Assembly (NCBI GenBank): GCA_013433145.1
Contig: CM024175.1
Location: forward strand, 4,200,516 to 4,264,515
From: Ascaris suum
Taxonomy: Eukaryota > Nematoda > Chromadorea > Rhabditida > Ascarididae
Direction of reading: 5' to 3'
Length of the DNA: 64,000 nt
The position numbers and the translations under genes are program-made. The notes under the pieces are model-generated. The model searched no databases and was not told the DNA's origin. It worked only from the letters and a program-made list of their open reading frames with translations. The stretch's first letter is position 1; each line of letters opens with the position of its first letter. Positions 39,748-51,446 of this stretch are shown in pieces.

Positions 39748-41000
39748 GAAGTATATAACAGTGCAGCTTATTATCCAACTCAGCCAGTTTCATTTACTAC
39801 ATCTATTCGGTTCTTGCGTCTTCCGTTCCCTTCTGTTGAGTGGAACCATTGTTTCACATGGTGGAATGTGGTCCGAATGTAACCTAACCGCCGGTCTCCT
39901 GATGCTTTGTGAATGAGATTGAAAAACTCTTGAAAATCCCCTGGCTCCAGTCCACTGGCTCCAGTACTTGCACCAAATGCGCATACATTTTTATTGCAAA
40001 TATGAAGCTCTAACCGAGTAATCACTAGCGGTTACGCCACGCTTCCATGGTAGCCAGCGTCTTTAACATGACTGCCCTCAAATAAAGGCCCTGGTCTTAA
40101 AGCAGGAAAAAGTAGATGCCTAACCTCTGTGCAAATTAAGGCCTCCTTAAATTTTCCCGTAATCAGGCTTCAATCATAGTCATCGGGGATGTGTCAATGA
40201 GGAAGGAAAAAGCAAATCAGCTTAAGAATGTCCCTTCTGAGCCGTCGAATTGAGGTTACCTGTTGAGTAGAAGTTTTATCGCTTCGTACCAAGAAACGGC
40301 ATTCCTGTCGAGGGAGTACGAGAGCTTATTTTTCTGTGAGGTAGTGGAGAAACCGGCTGGTATGGATATAGGGAGGCTCATATTCACCGAAGACTCTTCA
40401 TTAACTACTATGTGATGACTTACGTTCATGGTCTATTGAGTTATTCTGGTTGGTGAAGCAGACTTTGCGTTACATATGAACTGATATGTTTGACAGGGAA
40501 AAAAATAACAACCATTATGAGATCTGTCCTACGGTGCAATCGTTGCGTTGTGTTGACTAGAGACGAATTTGGTGCCATCCGAGTTTAAAAGTAGCGTTGA
40601 CACATGAGAACAGAGTTGCGAGTGCAATGGGCACAGAAAGCCTCTGCAAAATGAACGCCGCATTCATAAGCAGGAGATTAATACCTATTGAAGGCACCCT
40701 TTATTGAAAACATCGTTTGAAAGGATCTGTTTAGCAACTGCATCGAATACATCGTCGGTAGAGTTTTTATCCGTATCCGTCGCAAAAATCATCGCCGCCT
40801 TTGTAAGCAAGTGATGAATGATAATAGGTAGCTACGAAGAATGCAAGCATAATGAATAGTCATTTTGGCTACAGGACGCGAAATAGCAGCGATACAGAGT
40901 TTGTTTTCTTTTCGGAGCCATTTCCTCTTATATCGTCCTTCATTTGTCGCTCAAGTACATCCAAACTGCAAATATTGTTCCCACTGTACGTCAACAAAAT

Positions 41001-41189
41001 ATGCGCGGAACTATGATTATGATTCTTCTGCTACGAAAAACCTTCAGTTTCTTCCTACTGTTTGTCGTTTTTGCAATATGCGAGCATCTCCTAGAAGCTG
41101 CTTGCTTTACACTTGCTCTTGTGTTGCATGTTTGGTCGGATTTCATTGACACTAGGAAATATGCCGAACGCATTGTGCATTTCTGCTAA
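41001..41189 (+). CDS. small hydrophobic open frame, possible membrane peptide
   Basis: ATG at 41001 starts a frame with two hydrophobic stretches (FSFFLLFVVFAICEHLLEAA and CFTLALVLHVW) and a charged tail (DFIDTRKYAERIVHFC). The stop is about 110 bp before a TA array. An overlapping plus frame (40865-41149) carries several Cys pairs. The choice between them is open. Confidence 0.22.
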   Translation: MRGTMIMILLLRKTFSFFLLFVVFAICEHLLEAACFTLALVLHVWSDFIDTRKYAERIVHFC

Positions 41190-41295
41190 TCGTATTTTTG
41201 CATGTGTGCATTTTATGCGTGCAGTTGGTGGTTAAATCAGAATATTTGCATCATGAACGGCCAAAATTCAATCATTCATTTCAACGTACTCACAA

Positions 41296-41399
<104 letters not shown>

Positions 41400-42323
41400 G
41401 CACGAATACTCATATGACGCAATATGTTGGAAAAAACGTCTGGATTTCCGTTATGTATGAATCGATGATGAAGCAGCAAACATCACCCAGTGTCATTAAG
41501 CTCGTTAGTTACTTTTTATGCGCATTTCTCGTAAATTCTGGTCCTCAGAATATGCCACTTACCATGAAATTCGCAAAATTCATCAACTTTTTCGCAACTG
41601 CGCCAACAGAAACAAGCGTAACTTATTAAGGAAAACGGAATATATGCAAAATAAAAACACAAATATCTTTTACTTTCTTTTTACTCTTTGAAGGTTGGAA
41701 TTCGTCGCTGCTTCAAATGAAATCAATGGTTGGATTGCTCATGTGGATGGCCGCACTTTTATTTGCTCTCGGTGTTGTCCGCTCGTTGATAGGTTATTAG
41801 CAGCGACAGCTCGACTTTTTATTAAATGCTCCTTCATGTTACCTGACGCGTACTAAGCCCTTAACGAGCTGCTTTTCCTTTTTGCTAATTATTTTACGCG
41901 CAAATCTTTCCAAAACCAGTAACATAGTGAGGCGGTTATCCCGCTACAATATTACCCTCGCACTGACTGATACCGAATGGAGTAATAAAAGAAGAGCAGC
42001 TGCTTGGAATTGAACCATCCCATGAGGATATTTGAAGTAAGAATACTTGTGATGGCAGAAGGAAACTAAATAAATAGTAAACTTCATCGATAGCAAGAAA
42101 GGCTTTCAATATAAACGGCAAGAAGATTGATCACCATAATTCGTTGATTGAACTGTGGCAATCCCTTCCAACTAAAAAGCATAGATGAATTTCGCAGTTC
42201 CAGTAATTACTTCTTTTTTTTTAAATTTGCAATCCCCACTAAGCAATTTCACTATGCAACTTCCTTTCTCAACCTACGTGAGGTTTTTTGTATATTGTTC
42301 GCCTCTTTTCAACGTTAATTCTT

Positions 42324-42491
42324 ATGTATTGTGCGGTATTTTTTTTAGAAGCTATGACACTAATGTTTAAAATTATTGTTGTAGATTCCATATATAGGCA
42401 GCGAATACATTGTTTACAGCGGAAGATTTGTGGTTGGAAACCCGGAGATTGCCTGATGGAGAATAAGTACACTGCAAAACAGTGCTTCTGA
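42324..42491 (+). CDS. small Cys-containing peptide frame
   Basis: From ATG 42324 the frame has a hydrophobic start (MYCAVFFLEAMTLMFKIIVV) and a basic region with four cysteines (RIHCLQRKICGWKPGDCLM and a final CF). The layout would fit a small secreted peptide, but the minus strand is also open (42472-42269). A GC-rich purine block (42500-42570) follows. No family is claimed. Confidence 0.23.
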   Translation: MYCAVFFLEAMTLMFKIIVVDSIYRQRIHCLQRKICGWKPGDCLMENKYTAKQCF

Positions 42492-42933
42492 TGCGGAAGA
42501 AAAGGCTCTAGTATAGTCGGGACGGGACGTTGACGGTGGGAGGGGGCGGATAGGAGTCGACGACACAGATAACTGGTACAGCCAGTCGAACCAACTTTGT
42601 TTGCAGTGCTATACGTTGCCTAATCCAAGTGGCAGAATTTTTACTACTTTTACTGCCCGGCTGTTGATGATACCATCAGATATTATTCGTGGCGCGATTT
42701 CATAACTGTGCTACGTCGGAAGGTTGATGCCAGTACTACAGTTTTACAGTTTCCTGAAATTGTGATTGTTTTCGCTTGTATTGGATTATTCAACAGTAGA
42801 AATCGCTTGTTTGAAGGCAATCGCTGAGGTTATAGGTCACAGTTTTTACTATAGTGCCCATATGAATAGAATCCCCGGTTTTTAGCCAAAAACTGAGCAC
42901 CTTTCCCGAATCCTCCATAGGCGGTTGTTTCAC

Positions 42934-43052
42934 CTTTCAGCTGCAAAGAGTGTTTCTGTTTGGGCATAGTGTATTCCGTCTTCATAAATGAGCACTTGTC
43001 GATCGCACACATTACAGGTATAGTGAATCCATGGCTCGTCACACTTGCTAAA
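42934..43052 (-). CDS. candidate exon with C-x-x-C extracellular-type sequence
   Basis: The exon is bounded by a canonical acceptor (TTTGTTTGTTCCAG) and a donor (GAAAG before GTGAAAC). It reads FSKCDEPWIHYTCNVCDRQV and LIYEDGIHYAQTETLFAAE. The Trp-Ile-His-Tyr-x-Cys-x-x-Cys core is unlike random translation. Upstream, a possible preceding exon near 43140-43115 reads VVGLDCSECNW but its phase does not join cleanly. The family was not recognised. Confidence 0.34.
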
Positions 43053-43118
43053 CTGGAACAAACAAATACCAATAAAAGTTCTTTCAGCCATTAAAATTTG
43101 CCTGCAAACCAGTTGCAC

Positions 43119-44487
43119 TCAGAACAGTCCAGGCCAACAACTGTATACATGCGCCGGATGAGAGATTTCTTATTTGCTATACTGTTGTCTACTACCTTAA
43201 CATCAAATAGCAGACTGTCTTCGCTTGACCATTAACTTTTTTGTACTCTCATATCTTGCGATACTTTTGTATTTCTCTAATACGCACACTTCAAAGCGCA
43301 TTTTCCTAGGAAAAACCCAAAAATATCGTATTAATCGTGCATTTTATGGCGATAAACTTCAACAATGGCATAGAGGTTTCCAATAAAAGATGCGCGCAAT
43401 GTGGCCATGCATTTGCCTTAAACTGCGCACATGCACTCAGTGAATGAGGCAAAACTTATCAAGTGCACTGTTGCTTAGATCTTCCGATGTGCAAGTCTTT
43501 TGCGGCATCTAAGTGCATGTAATCTTCACTGATCACGACAAGTTTTCATGAAATTCGCACACGAACGGATATATTCAAGTTTCCGAACTAGAATATTAAA
43601 AAGCCTGCAAGGGTCCAGAAATAGAAGCTTTAAAAGCGCATTCTAATTCGACGCAGAGCAAATAGGGGCATGGTCAGGTGAAACTTCTTGTCGAATTTTG
43701 CTCCTCAAAAGTTTAAGCTCATAGTACCTGCACCATGTTCCAGCATTTCATATCTGCTGCACTACTACGCTGCATGCTGTACAGCATACCAGCACATTTC
43801 AGCAGCATATTGCTAACTGCTCCGCCTTTAAGCTTTAGGACTAAATTCCCATAACTGCTTAAACAAAGAATGCAGTTGTTTTCACCGTTACTCTACATGC
43901 GTGAATTTCTGATTCACTTGTTTTGTGAGCGGTTCGATGATGCAACTGAGTGATTATATTCTAGTCGTTCAGAAAGTCGGCCAACTGAAGCACACGATCT
44001 GGTGATTATATGTGGCGCGCAAGTGTAGATCCATCCCTCACAACTCCTAAAGTCATTGTTAAAATGCGCGCGCTGTAATCACAGCAAAAGTCTCAAATCA
44101 TTGATCGAAGTTTTTAAGTGTTTCACTAATTTCAAGATTGTCGAGTTCGAGGCTGTCGAAATGAATTAACACTCCATCATCGGATATAAAAAACTCTCTA
44201 AACGACCGAGGATCACTGCGAGGAGTCCTCGAAGAATGGAGCAAAATCGCATAAATGGCTCTAAATTATGACAGCTGTTAAGTTGTTAAGATGAAAGCAC
44301 TTTTCGAATGATTTGCACGTTAGTCACAGCACTAATGCTCACTCAAATTCAGCCGCTAAAGCAATTATTTCGGTTAAACTGCATCAACCATTCAAACATA
44401 TTCATAAGATGTTTTCCGGCCAACATCTCCTTCACTTGCGTAAGTTCGAAAACATGCTAAAGTAATTCAATCTTCCTTTTTTCTTAT
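43119..44487. other. stretch without a supported gene
   Basis: No open frame of note was found. There are several CTGC-rich short repeats near 43740-43810 (palindrome-like GCTGCATGCTGTACAGCAT). Confidence 0.4.
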
Positions 44488-44750
44488 ATGACAACATCTC
44501 AAACGGAATCTCACACCATCGCTGCAACTCGAACGCTGAAAGTCAAAAGAGCGATTCGCCAACGAGAAATACATCTTATTAGGTAAGTATCTATTCCACT
44601 GATCAATTATTTCATCGGTTATTCGCTAGGTCACTATCCTATCTACGGCACCACGGCAGCATGACTTGGTTTCTTCTCAAATCTACAGAGATAGTTCATT
44701 TGATTAGCGATGCGTCGAAATCATTTCTTATTGCCTCTTATAGTTGCTAG
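44488..44750 (+). CDS. two-exon gene model, 71 residues, unidentified
   Basis: Exon 1 (44488-44582) starts with ATG and encodes MTTSQTESHTIAATRTLKVK then RAIRQREIHLI. It ends AG before GTAAGTAT, a perfect donor. A 47-base intron ends in ATTCGCTAG. Exon 2 (44630-44750) continues in phase with SLSYLRHHGSMTWFLLKSTE and IVHLISDASKSFLIASY, then TAG. Other acceptors (44660, 44691) are possible and give shorter ends. The block HLISDASKSFLIASY is reminiscent of the V-F-x-D-A-S-K motif in BEL/Pao RNase H, but it is too short to assign. Confidence 0.34.
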
Positions 44751-44807
44751 CTTGTCCATACAATTACCTTCACATTTACATATTCATCAAGACTTCTGCA
44801 ATTTCAT

Positions 44808-45011
44808 TCATTTGTATTTGTTTCTCATACGCGTCTTAGCCGAACTTTCTAGATTGTTTAACTGCTCATTAGCATTTTCTGACATTAAGTGTCCGTAGTT
44901 TGTTCGTAGTTTGCCGCAAACGTAGAAATATACCGGAGATGCCGTTTTGGGAAATAGTTCCTTGCATTGCATCACACTAGAACTCTTCTTTATACATGTT
45001 GTGACTGGCAT
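44808..45011 (-). CDS. 67-codon open frame, hydrophilic
   Basis: ATG at 45011 (MPVTTCIKKSSSVMQCKELF, SPVYFYVCGKLRTNYGHLMS, ENANEQLNNLESSAKTRMRN). It is balanced and polar with three cysteines. The plus strand carries an overlapping frame with a signal-peptide-like start at 44710. Chance is not excluded. Confidence 0.25.
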   Translation of the reverse strand: MPVTTCIKKSSSVMQCKELFPKTASPVYFYVCGKLRTNYGHLMSENANEQLNNLESSAKTRMRNKYK

Positions 45012-45981
45012 CGGCTACGTAGAGGGGACCGAGCGTAAGCAGAGGACAGGATCCGATAAGCGTGTGTCGATGATGATATGCGAGAACATAAGAAAGATAG
45101 AAGAAGCAGTTCATGGGGAGCACAGCGTCTCCCAAACAGGAGTAGGACCAAAGGCAAGCAAACGGGAGAAAGCTCGACTTACACAGGCCCCAGATATCGC
45201 CTCGGGCAGCGAAGGATTACATAAGTCGATCAACATTGTGTAATGAACAATAAACTAGAATACTATACGAATAAATGTGGTAACTGCAATTTAGATAAAA
45301 ACGAGACATGTTGAGTTGCATCTTAGGTGCCGTGTCCAACAATATATGAACAAACTCACTCAGAAAAGCTCTTCTTACACGTTAGTAGAGCGCGTTTCAT
45401 CCTTTGCTATACGACTCTCCAAATTTTTAAAGACTGAGTGATAACAATAAAAAGAACAAGCAAGGAAGCGCATCATACCAAAGTCCTTTTTCGGATGCAA
45501 TCCTCAAGATATTTACCACCATTCTTAAGGGTATGCTAAGCATCCCATGCCACATGCGTTATGATGACACAGAGGTTAAATTGCGAGGCGCTTCTCTTGT
45601 TCTGATTCATTGGCTAGGTATTGGATGACGAGAGGATAGTGCCACCAGAACTGCAGAACTTGCCTTCTCGCCAAATCTGAAACACTTTTCATCTTTCACA
45701 GCTGGTCTATGTCACATCCTCACTGCCAACACAATATGAAGCGAGCAAACAATTTAGGATGTTAGTTGGTAAACGTCTGGCCGTGTGAACTGACGCGTAC
45801 GGAAGTTAATAGACTTGAACATACGAAATTCCTTCAACTATGCAGCCAGTAGACATGTCCTGGGCTTTAAACTTCGCTATAGCTGAATTTCTTTCGCACA
45901 TCCCAGCGAGATAAAATAGCAAATACGTCAACTTTTGCCTTTCACTAAGCCACTATAATAAGTTGTAATTTTTCTCGGACC

Positions 45982-46613
45982 TCACAACAATTTTCGCAGT
46001 GTGCCAAAAATACAACTTTCTTGTCTCGATTTCAACTCCCTCCATTCTCGCCCCCTCAAACACGTGATTATTTTGAAAGTCATGATCGTTATAACCAATA
46101 GAATCAAAGTTAGAGTATGGTAGATTAGCGCAGAAAAAGTCCCTTTCGGGAAAGTCGCTTCATACGCAACCAATTTGATACCACAATTCGACACAATGAA
46201 TATGAAAGCAATTTGAATTGGAACAGTTTGCATTAAATTTTTTTTTGCATTCTCAACACCTTGCGACAAATTTACCTTTATTTTGCATCAAATTGCGATG
46301 ATTTCATCCGCTGCCAAACGATGAACCTTTCTTTTAATACTCTGATAGAATTTGAAGGCAATCCTCTTTTAACCACATTTACTGATAGTTTCACAATGGC
46401 ACTAAACGTCCCTAGGAGAGGTCGTTTTCCTGTGTTTTTTCCCTCGTTCGTATCGTCACCAGAAAATCCGATGATGACAATGAGGATGAGGAAACGAGAA
46501 ATAAGAAGCAGATATCCGCCGTAGTCATCAGCTGTTGTCATGCGATTACAGCATTGCCCGCAATTCCGAGAATGCACATATACTACTGAGTCAATCACAG
46601 TGGTTGCTATCAT
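45982..46613 (-). CDS. two adjoining frames of a possible membrane protein
   Basis: The upstream frame (46613-46278) has one hydrophobic segment (GGYLLLISRFLILIVIIGFS) and a basic region. The downstream frame (46269-45982) has two more (VPIQIAFIFIVSNCGIKLVA and ALIYHTLTLILLVITIMTF) followed by a charged tail (RGREWRELKSRQ). Multi-pass receptors of nematodes look like this, but no class motif was recognised, the junction between the frames has no good splice signal, and the plus strand is open in part (46261-46524). Confidence 0.25.
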
Positions 46614-46631
46614 ATTACGAATATTATCGCT

Positions 46632-47349
46632 ATGTTTCCCGAATCACAGTCGTTTCTGGAAAAGATCGCCAAGCCGCCTATCTGCAACATTAATACTATC
46701 AAGAAAGGTGAGTCCAAGATAGATCTCAGTCAGCGAGTGACTTTAGGTCCACATTCGAGGAATTAAAAAAGAATACAGCATCAACGATAAGAACACCTGC
46801 TTTGGTCAATGCAAAAGACTTGCGCAACTGAAGCAATAAATGACCGCAAAACGGAAAGCAAGTTAGAGTGAATGTTCCAATCGGCAAGATAAAAGTTCAG
46901 GAAATGGCATGATTACCTACCTCGTGTTCTCAGAACTAGTGTCATTCGTGAATCGTGGATTGAAACTAGTGAGTATCAAGCATGTGCGCGCAGAAGTAGT
47001 GGACATCGGGCACGCAAACACACAAAAACTCCCACAGATACTCCCACGCGAATGCATACAAGATATGTACGCGAGCAAAGGTGAGCGTGTTATGTCTTTC
47101 TATAAGCGCTCTGCGAAAGCGTATTGTCAAGTTCCATCACTTTCTACCTTATTCGAGGAATTTGATACACCTAACGAAAGAAAACAACCTCATCATTTCT
47201 ACGGTGAGAACGTTTCTGCAGGTGATGACAGGGACTCCCGGTGGCAGCAACATCATTATTTCTCTAAAAGCCACCAGTCACTGTTTCAGGTCGTCAAACT
47301 AATTGCGGATGATGGCGTATTGTCGAACAGCGAAAATGGAGTGTACTGA
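46632..47349 (+). CDS. two-exon gene model, 163 residues, unidentified
   Basis: Exon 1 (46632-46707) starts with ATG and reads MFPESQSFLEKIAKPPICNI before AAAG/GTGAGTCC, a strong donor. Exon 2 begins at 46934 after CGTGTTCTCAG in the matching phase and reads LVSFVNRGLKLVSIKHVRAE and LPQILPRECIQDMYASK, then stays open to a TGA at 47349. A second donor (AAAG/GTGAGCG at 47080) and acceptor (CGTTTCTGCAG at 47232) would remove 47081-47232 without changing phase. Within that end, a different frame reads VMTGTPGGSNIIIS, resembling the G-[ST]-P-G-G-S loop of gamma-glutamyltransferases; this may be coincidence. Confidence 0.4.
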
Positions 47350-47768
47350 GCATTCTAATAAAACGAATTCAGGCAGAGGACAATCAGATGTCATGTCACC
47401 TCTCGCTGTAATGGGCAGCTGCTCCTATCTGCATAATCCAGGACAATACAAATTTCTCTTCGTTCTTGCTTCTCCGCCCTTTTCGCATCATTCCCTTGGT
47501 TGAGGCTAACGTCTTCTCGCGAGCTCTTTGAAGACGACCAGTCATTTTGCTGACCGAACCTTTACATCAGACTGTGAACTCAAACTCGCTTTCAAATTTT
47601 TCCTCGCAAAAAAGAGTTGCTTTTTTTCACGCATTTGCAGCTCGGTCTATACATACCTCGTTAATTTCGAAATAAATCCGTATTACGCCACATATTTTAG
47701 CACATTTCTAAATCGTGATAAGAGAACCATCTCTTTACATGGAATTTTGGTCGTTGTTGCACTCCACC

Positions 47769-48104
47769 TCAGAGATCCGGTACTCGTAGTTCGAGCATCG
47801 CAGCAACGGACAGCGCCATTTCTCTGCTCAACTCGACAATCTCGCACGCCTGTTGAACGGTCAGCCTTTCAATGCTCTTCGAGGGCGACTTCATGACAGA
47901 AATTGGAATGCGCTGAAATGCGGGGGCGAATTCGAGGCATCTTTGCTGATCCATCACTGATATTCACTTCCGGCGAGACTTTGCGCATTTGCTGCGCTCT
48001 ATTCCGAGCGATATTCTCTCTATTGGTTCGTAGCTTCTGTTTCCGCTTCTACCGCAGCGTCCGAACTGCTTATTTATCCGTTCTTTCTCATAATGGCTTA
48101 CTAT
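47769..48104 (-). pseudogene. coding-like exon with one in-frame TGA
   Basis: A TTTTTTTTCAAG acceptor precedes 112 codons in one frame with strongly protein-like, GC-richer sequence: HYEKERINKQFGRCGRSGNR, then YEPIERISLGIERSKCAKSR, TGA at 47964-47966, then MDQQRCLEFAPAFQRIPISV and RLTVQQACEIVELSREMALS to a final TGA. Either two short coding units abut here, or one exon has acquired a nonsense mutation. A short intron (GTGAATATC to CCGCATTTCAG, 55 bases) would remove the TGA but breaks the phase. No family was recognised. Confidence 0.38.
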
Positions 48105-48429
48105 CTTGAAAAAAAACACTCCGATGCTCTTTAATGTCTTCTTTTAAGCTGCTATTTTAATGGTGGACAGTTATTTTTTCTTGGAAATGGTTAGCTTCTC
48201 CTCGTCAACTTTTTGTTTAGGTAAACGTTTTTAGCGGTTTTCATTTCTGAGTTTTCAATGTTGAAACTCTTAAATGCGCTCTTCTTTCAGTCCTTCACAG
48301 ACGAAAGCGAAGTGGAATCTCCGACGCAAATCTGTTTCAGTGCCCCTGCACGTCGCAGTAAATTTGCTAAAATATCGTTAAGAGCGTGAAATTGCTTATA
48401 ATTAGATCGGTTTCTGATGCATTTCCAAG

Positions 48430-48630
48430 CACCGGTTGTTTGTGAGAGGATTGTCGGCATTTCATGATGATCAAATAATCTCTTCGATAAAAGATATTGC
48501 GAAACGAGAAACTTTCAACATCAGCATTAGAGTGGCGCAACAAAATTGGTATTTCGATGCTGGAGCATTCCTAAATGAGGAGCATTATCCACACATTAAC
48601 TGCCATAGTGTTATCCTGTTAGTTCGCCCC
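48430..48630 (+). CDS. candidate internal exon, 67 codons
   Basis: The exon lies between ATTTCCAAG and a perfect donor GTAAGTTTTT, phase 0 at both ends. It reads LSAFHDDQIISSIKDIAKRE, FNISIRVAQQNWYFDAGAFL and NEEHYPHINCHSVILLVRP. The donor is the best in the window. Partner exons were not identified. Confidence 0.34.
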
Positions 48631-48924
48631 GTAAGTTTTTCGCACCTATTGAATATGACGATATTAAACCACTTCTCTTTGTGGATCTCGACCTGTTCTA
48701 GTTTTTCCTGGAAGACTATTTGCAACCTTACGTCGGCCTTCGTGTGACGCGCTCTTTCGTCACGGACGGTGCGGAGCTAAACGACCCTTGAAGACTATGG
48801 AGGACACTTATTTGCAAGCAGGAGCCTCTTACAGATAAAGACGAATAGAGTTCTCGCCCTTCTGCCTTTCACAGTTGTAGGTGAAGAAGTTTCCACCTAC
48901 TTGGCCTTCACAACAGCAAATATT

Positions 48925-49037
<113 letters not shown>

Positions 49038-49057
49038 TTTCGATCCCTCATTCCTAC

Positions 49058-49261
49058 CCTCTCTGATTGGCCGTCCTTATATTCTTCAGCCTCAGTGCCG
49101 CCTGCATGTATACATAACTCTTGTTGCTTCCACTGTGCACTGAATAAACTCGTGATGATTGCGCAAGGTGCCGAAACGATCAGCAAAATATTTTTGCATC
49201 CTTGCTTCTGGTGTTCGCCTTCAACAAGTATATTATCACTGTTATCCATCACCGTCACCAT
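49058..49261 (-). CDS. candidate first exon with one membrane segment
   Basis: ATG at 49261 opens [20 protein letters not shown], a hydrophobic segment ([18 protein letters not shown]), then [20 protein letters not shown] and GQSER. The exon is proposed to end at AGG before GTAGGA (phase 0), with the TA array in the following intron. The plus strand is also open (49159-49464). No family was recognised. Confidence 0.33.
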
Positions 49262-49673
49262 GCCCCTTATACAAGAGGATCAATACTCAGTGCGACACAC
49301 CAACACTAAAACTTTTTAAGAGACCCGAGAAAAATATATCACTGAGCAGCATCTCTCTCCGTTGGGTTTGGGCGACGGTTATTCTTCGAAACAAAAAATT
49401 AGAGGAATATGAAACTTGTTGCTTTCAGCCTTCTCACTTATTGCACACGAGATTGAAGCACTAAACATTAGGACATGAGAGGATAATGCAATTGGTATGA
49501 CGTAAATTTTCGTTTGAATCCTTCCGAGGAACCGTGTAGTTCGACTGCAACTGCTCTGAGCGTAATTCTTTCACCATTCATAAGCCAGTCCTATTTACTG
49601 AGCGCAAAAATTCCTCTCTCTGCCTGTCTGCACTTTCTTATAATTAATTCTCCTTTCTAGTTAACTCTTCTAT

Positions 49674-50956
49674 GCACTCTTGGTCGCCTTCTACCCACCT
49701 CGCCGCTATATCTAATTATAGTTCTTTTTTTCGGAGTGATTATTTTCGGTGTATAGCACCACTGTTTTCTCTGCGTCTTTTCAAATTATTATGCTAAGTT
49801 ATTTAATTGGCTTCTTTCAAGGTCCACTATCGAGAAGCATCTTACAGATGACGTTAGCACTGCTGCTGAATGCTGCACTAACAAATGTGGATGAAAGGTT
49901 CCGGCATTGCACTGCCGGAGAATCGCGCGGCAATGCATTTGCAGCAAGATGTATTTGCGGCAGGAGACGTACCTTTGAGTGTAGTACGAGAAAGAGTTGT
50001 TCGAGATATGCTTACAACGCATACGTTTATACAATCAGTCAATTCTCTCATAGAATTTTTTCCTAAGTGGGACATCATAAAACCACTGTGCTTAACACTC
50101 ACTGGAAACATTATGCAATTTTTTGGGTGGCACTAAACGTTGGCAGTACAATCTACCTAGCTTTTACTTCAAGACGGAAAAGGAATGAAGGTGCCTATAC
50201 TTCACACAGGCGCATCTTTCCTTCGATTTTCATGTAGAGATGATGGCATGTGCGCATGCCTCGTATAATCCAAATTACAGGTACTTGTGCAGGGGAGGTG
50301 TTCACTCAGCACATGCAGTTGATTGCTGACTCCTCTCTTTTAACATCCCGAGCAGGAGGCATAAAATTACGCATGAAGCATCTCACATGGTCCTGTCATT
50401 TAGTTCGATCGCCGTCAAGCATGCGTCACCGGATTCTAAACTTTCGCAAGTTGAGCATTTTTCGTAGTCGCCAAAACTCAGTTTTCAAGCCAGCAGTACC
50501 CCGTGGAGTTTGAAATCCATGTTAGTAGACCGCTGCATGGGATTTTATCTCTGATTTGCATCAAAAAAGAAATTCTTTACCCGTCAAAAGAGTTGCTCTA
50601 TTTCATTTTTTTTCATTACTGGGGCCTTCGAGGACACAAAAGTCCGAACTTGGCACATCACGAGGATTACTGCGACAAAAATTCATCCGTCACAGTCGTT
50701 CACCGTTCAAGTGATCCTCCTACAGAATTGCGGTCTGCATCTGACATCACGTCTGTTTCGCATAAAATTATCTCAGCGGGGCATTTCCGCCATCAGGATT
50801 CCTGTCGCTGCGGATATATCGATTGGGCAAATGTTCGCGAAACTCATGTACCCGTTGTGGCAACTCTCTGAATGTTTCAATCGCTATGTCATTCTCGTAC
50901 AACAGAATGATGATGATAGCGTGTTGAATATGTATCGGCTCGAGGTAATGGCTTAA
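49674..50956 (+). repeat. inverted duplication, copy A
   Basis: This segment matches 61773-63640 in reverse orientation and in the same internal order. The first about 340-410 bases are almost identical to copy B; the remainder (50087-50956) aligns only at roughly two bases in three by eye. Copy A lacks about 435 bp and about 165 bp present in copy B. Several plus frames are open in A: 49885-50136 (FIQSVNSLIEFFPKWDIIKP), 50250-50513 (IIQITGTCAGEVFTQHMQLI) and about 50557-50956 (ISIGQMFAKLMYPLWQLSEC). The matching frames in B are broken, so A may be a gene and B its pseudogene; no domain was recognised. Confidence 0.88.
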
Positions 50957-51446
50957 CTCCACTTCTTATGCTTTTCATCTCAGGTGACAGTGATGAGGTA
51001 AAGTCGAAGAATGCAGGAAAATGAATGCAGTTAGAGTAAGAGAAAAAATACTGCATAGTTTTCGTGCCTACACAAGTACCACTTAAATGCTATTTTTTCT
51101 CTACATGCATGCTTAACGGTATCGAATAATGCTCCATACAGCTTTTTGCTTCACTTCTATGTCCAGTATTAGGCTCGCTTACTTCATGGTACGCAGTGCC
51201 AGCTCTCCGAGCAAAGGCTCAATCCTTCGCTTTTTAGTCATCGGAGGAATACGCTAAGAAAACTGGAATCGTGGAAAAAGCATACGAATTTATTTGTACC
51301 TCACAAAGGCGAGACTTTTCGTCCCCTAGTTGGTCACCTCCAGCAGAGGAAGAGGAACCTAAACCTTTTAGCAGTCGTTGTCGTTGACCTTTGCATAGCA
51401 CGAATGGCTCATCACCTCCGGAAGCAGAGGACGCGATTTCTCAGCC

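Noticed and set aside
50503..50871. 122-codon plus frame in arm A whose counterpart in arm B is also open for 113 codons
   Set aside because: Base differences between the arms show no third-position bias in this frame over the best aligned part, so shared openness is probably not due to selection.
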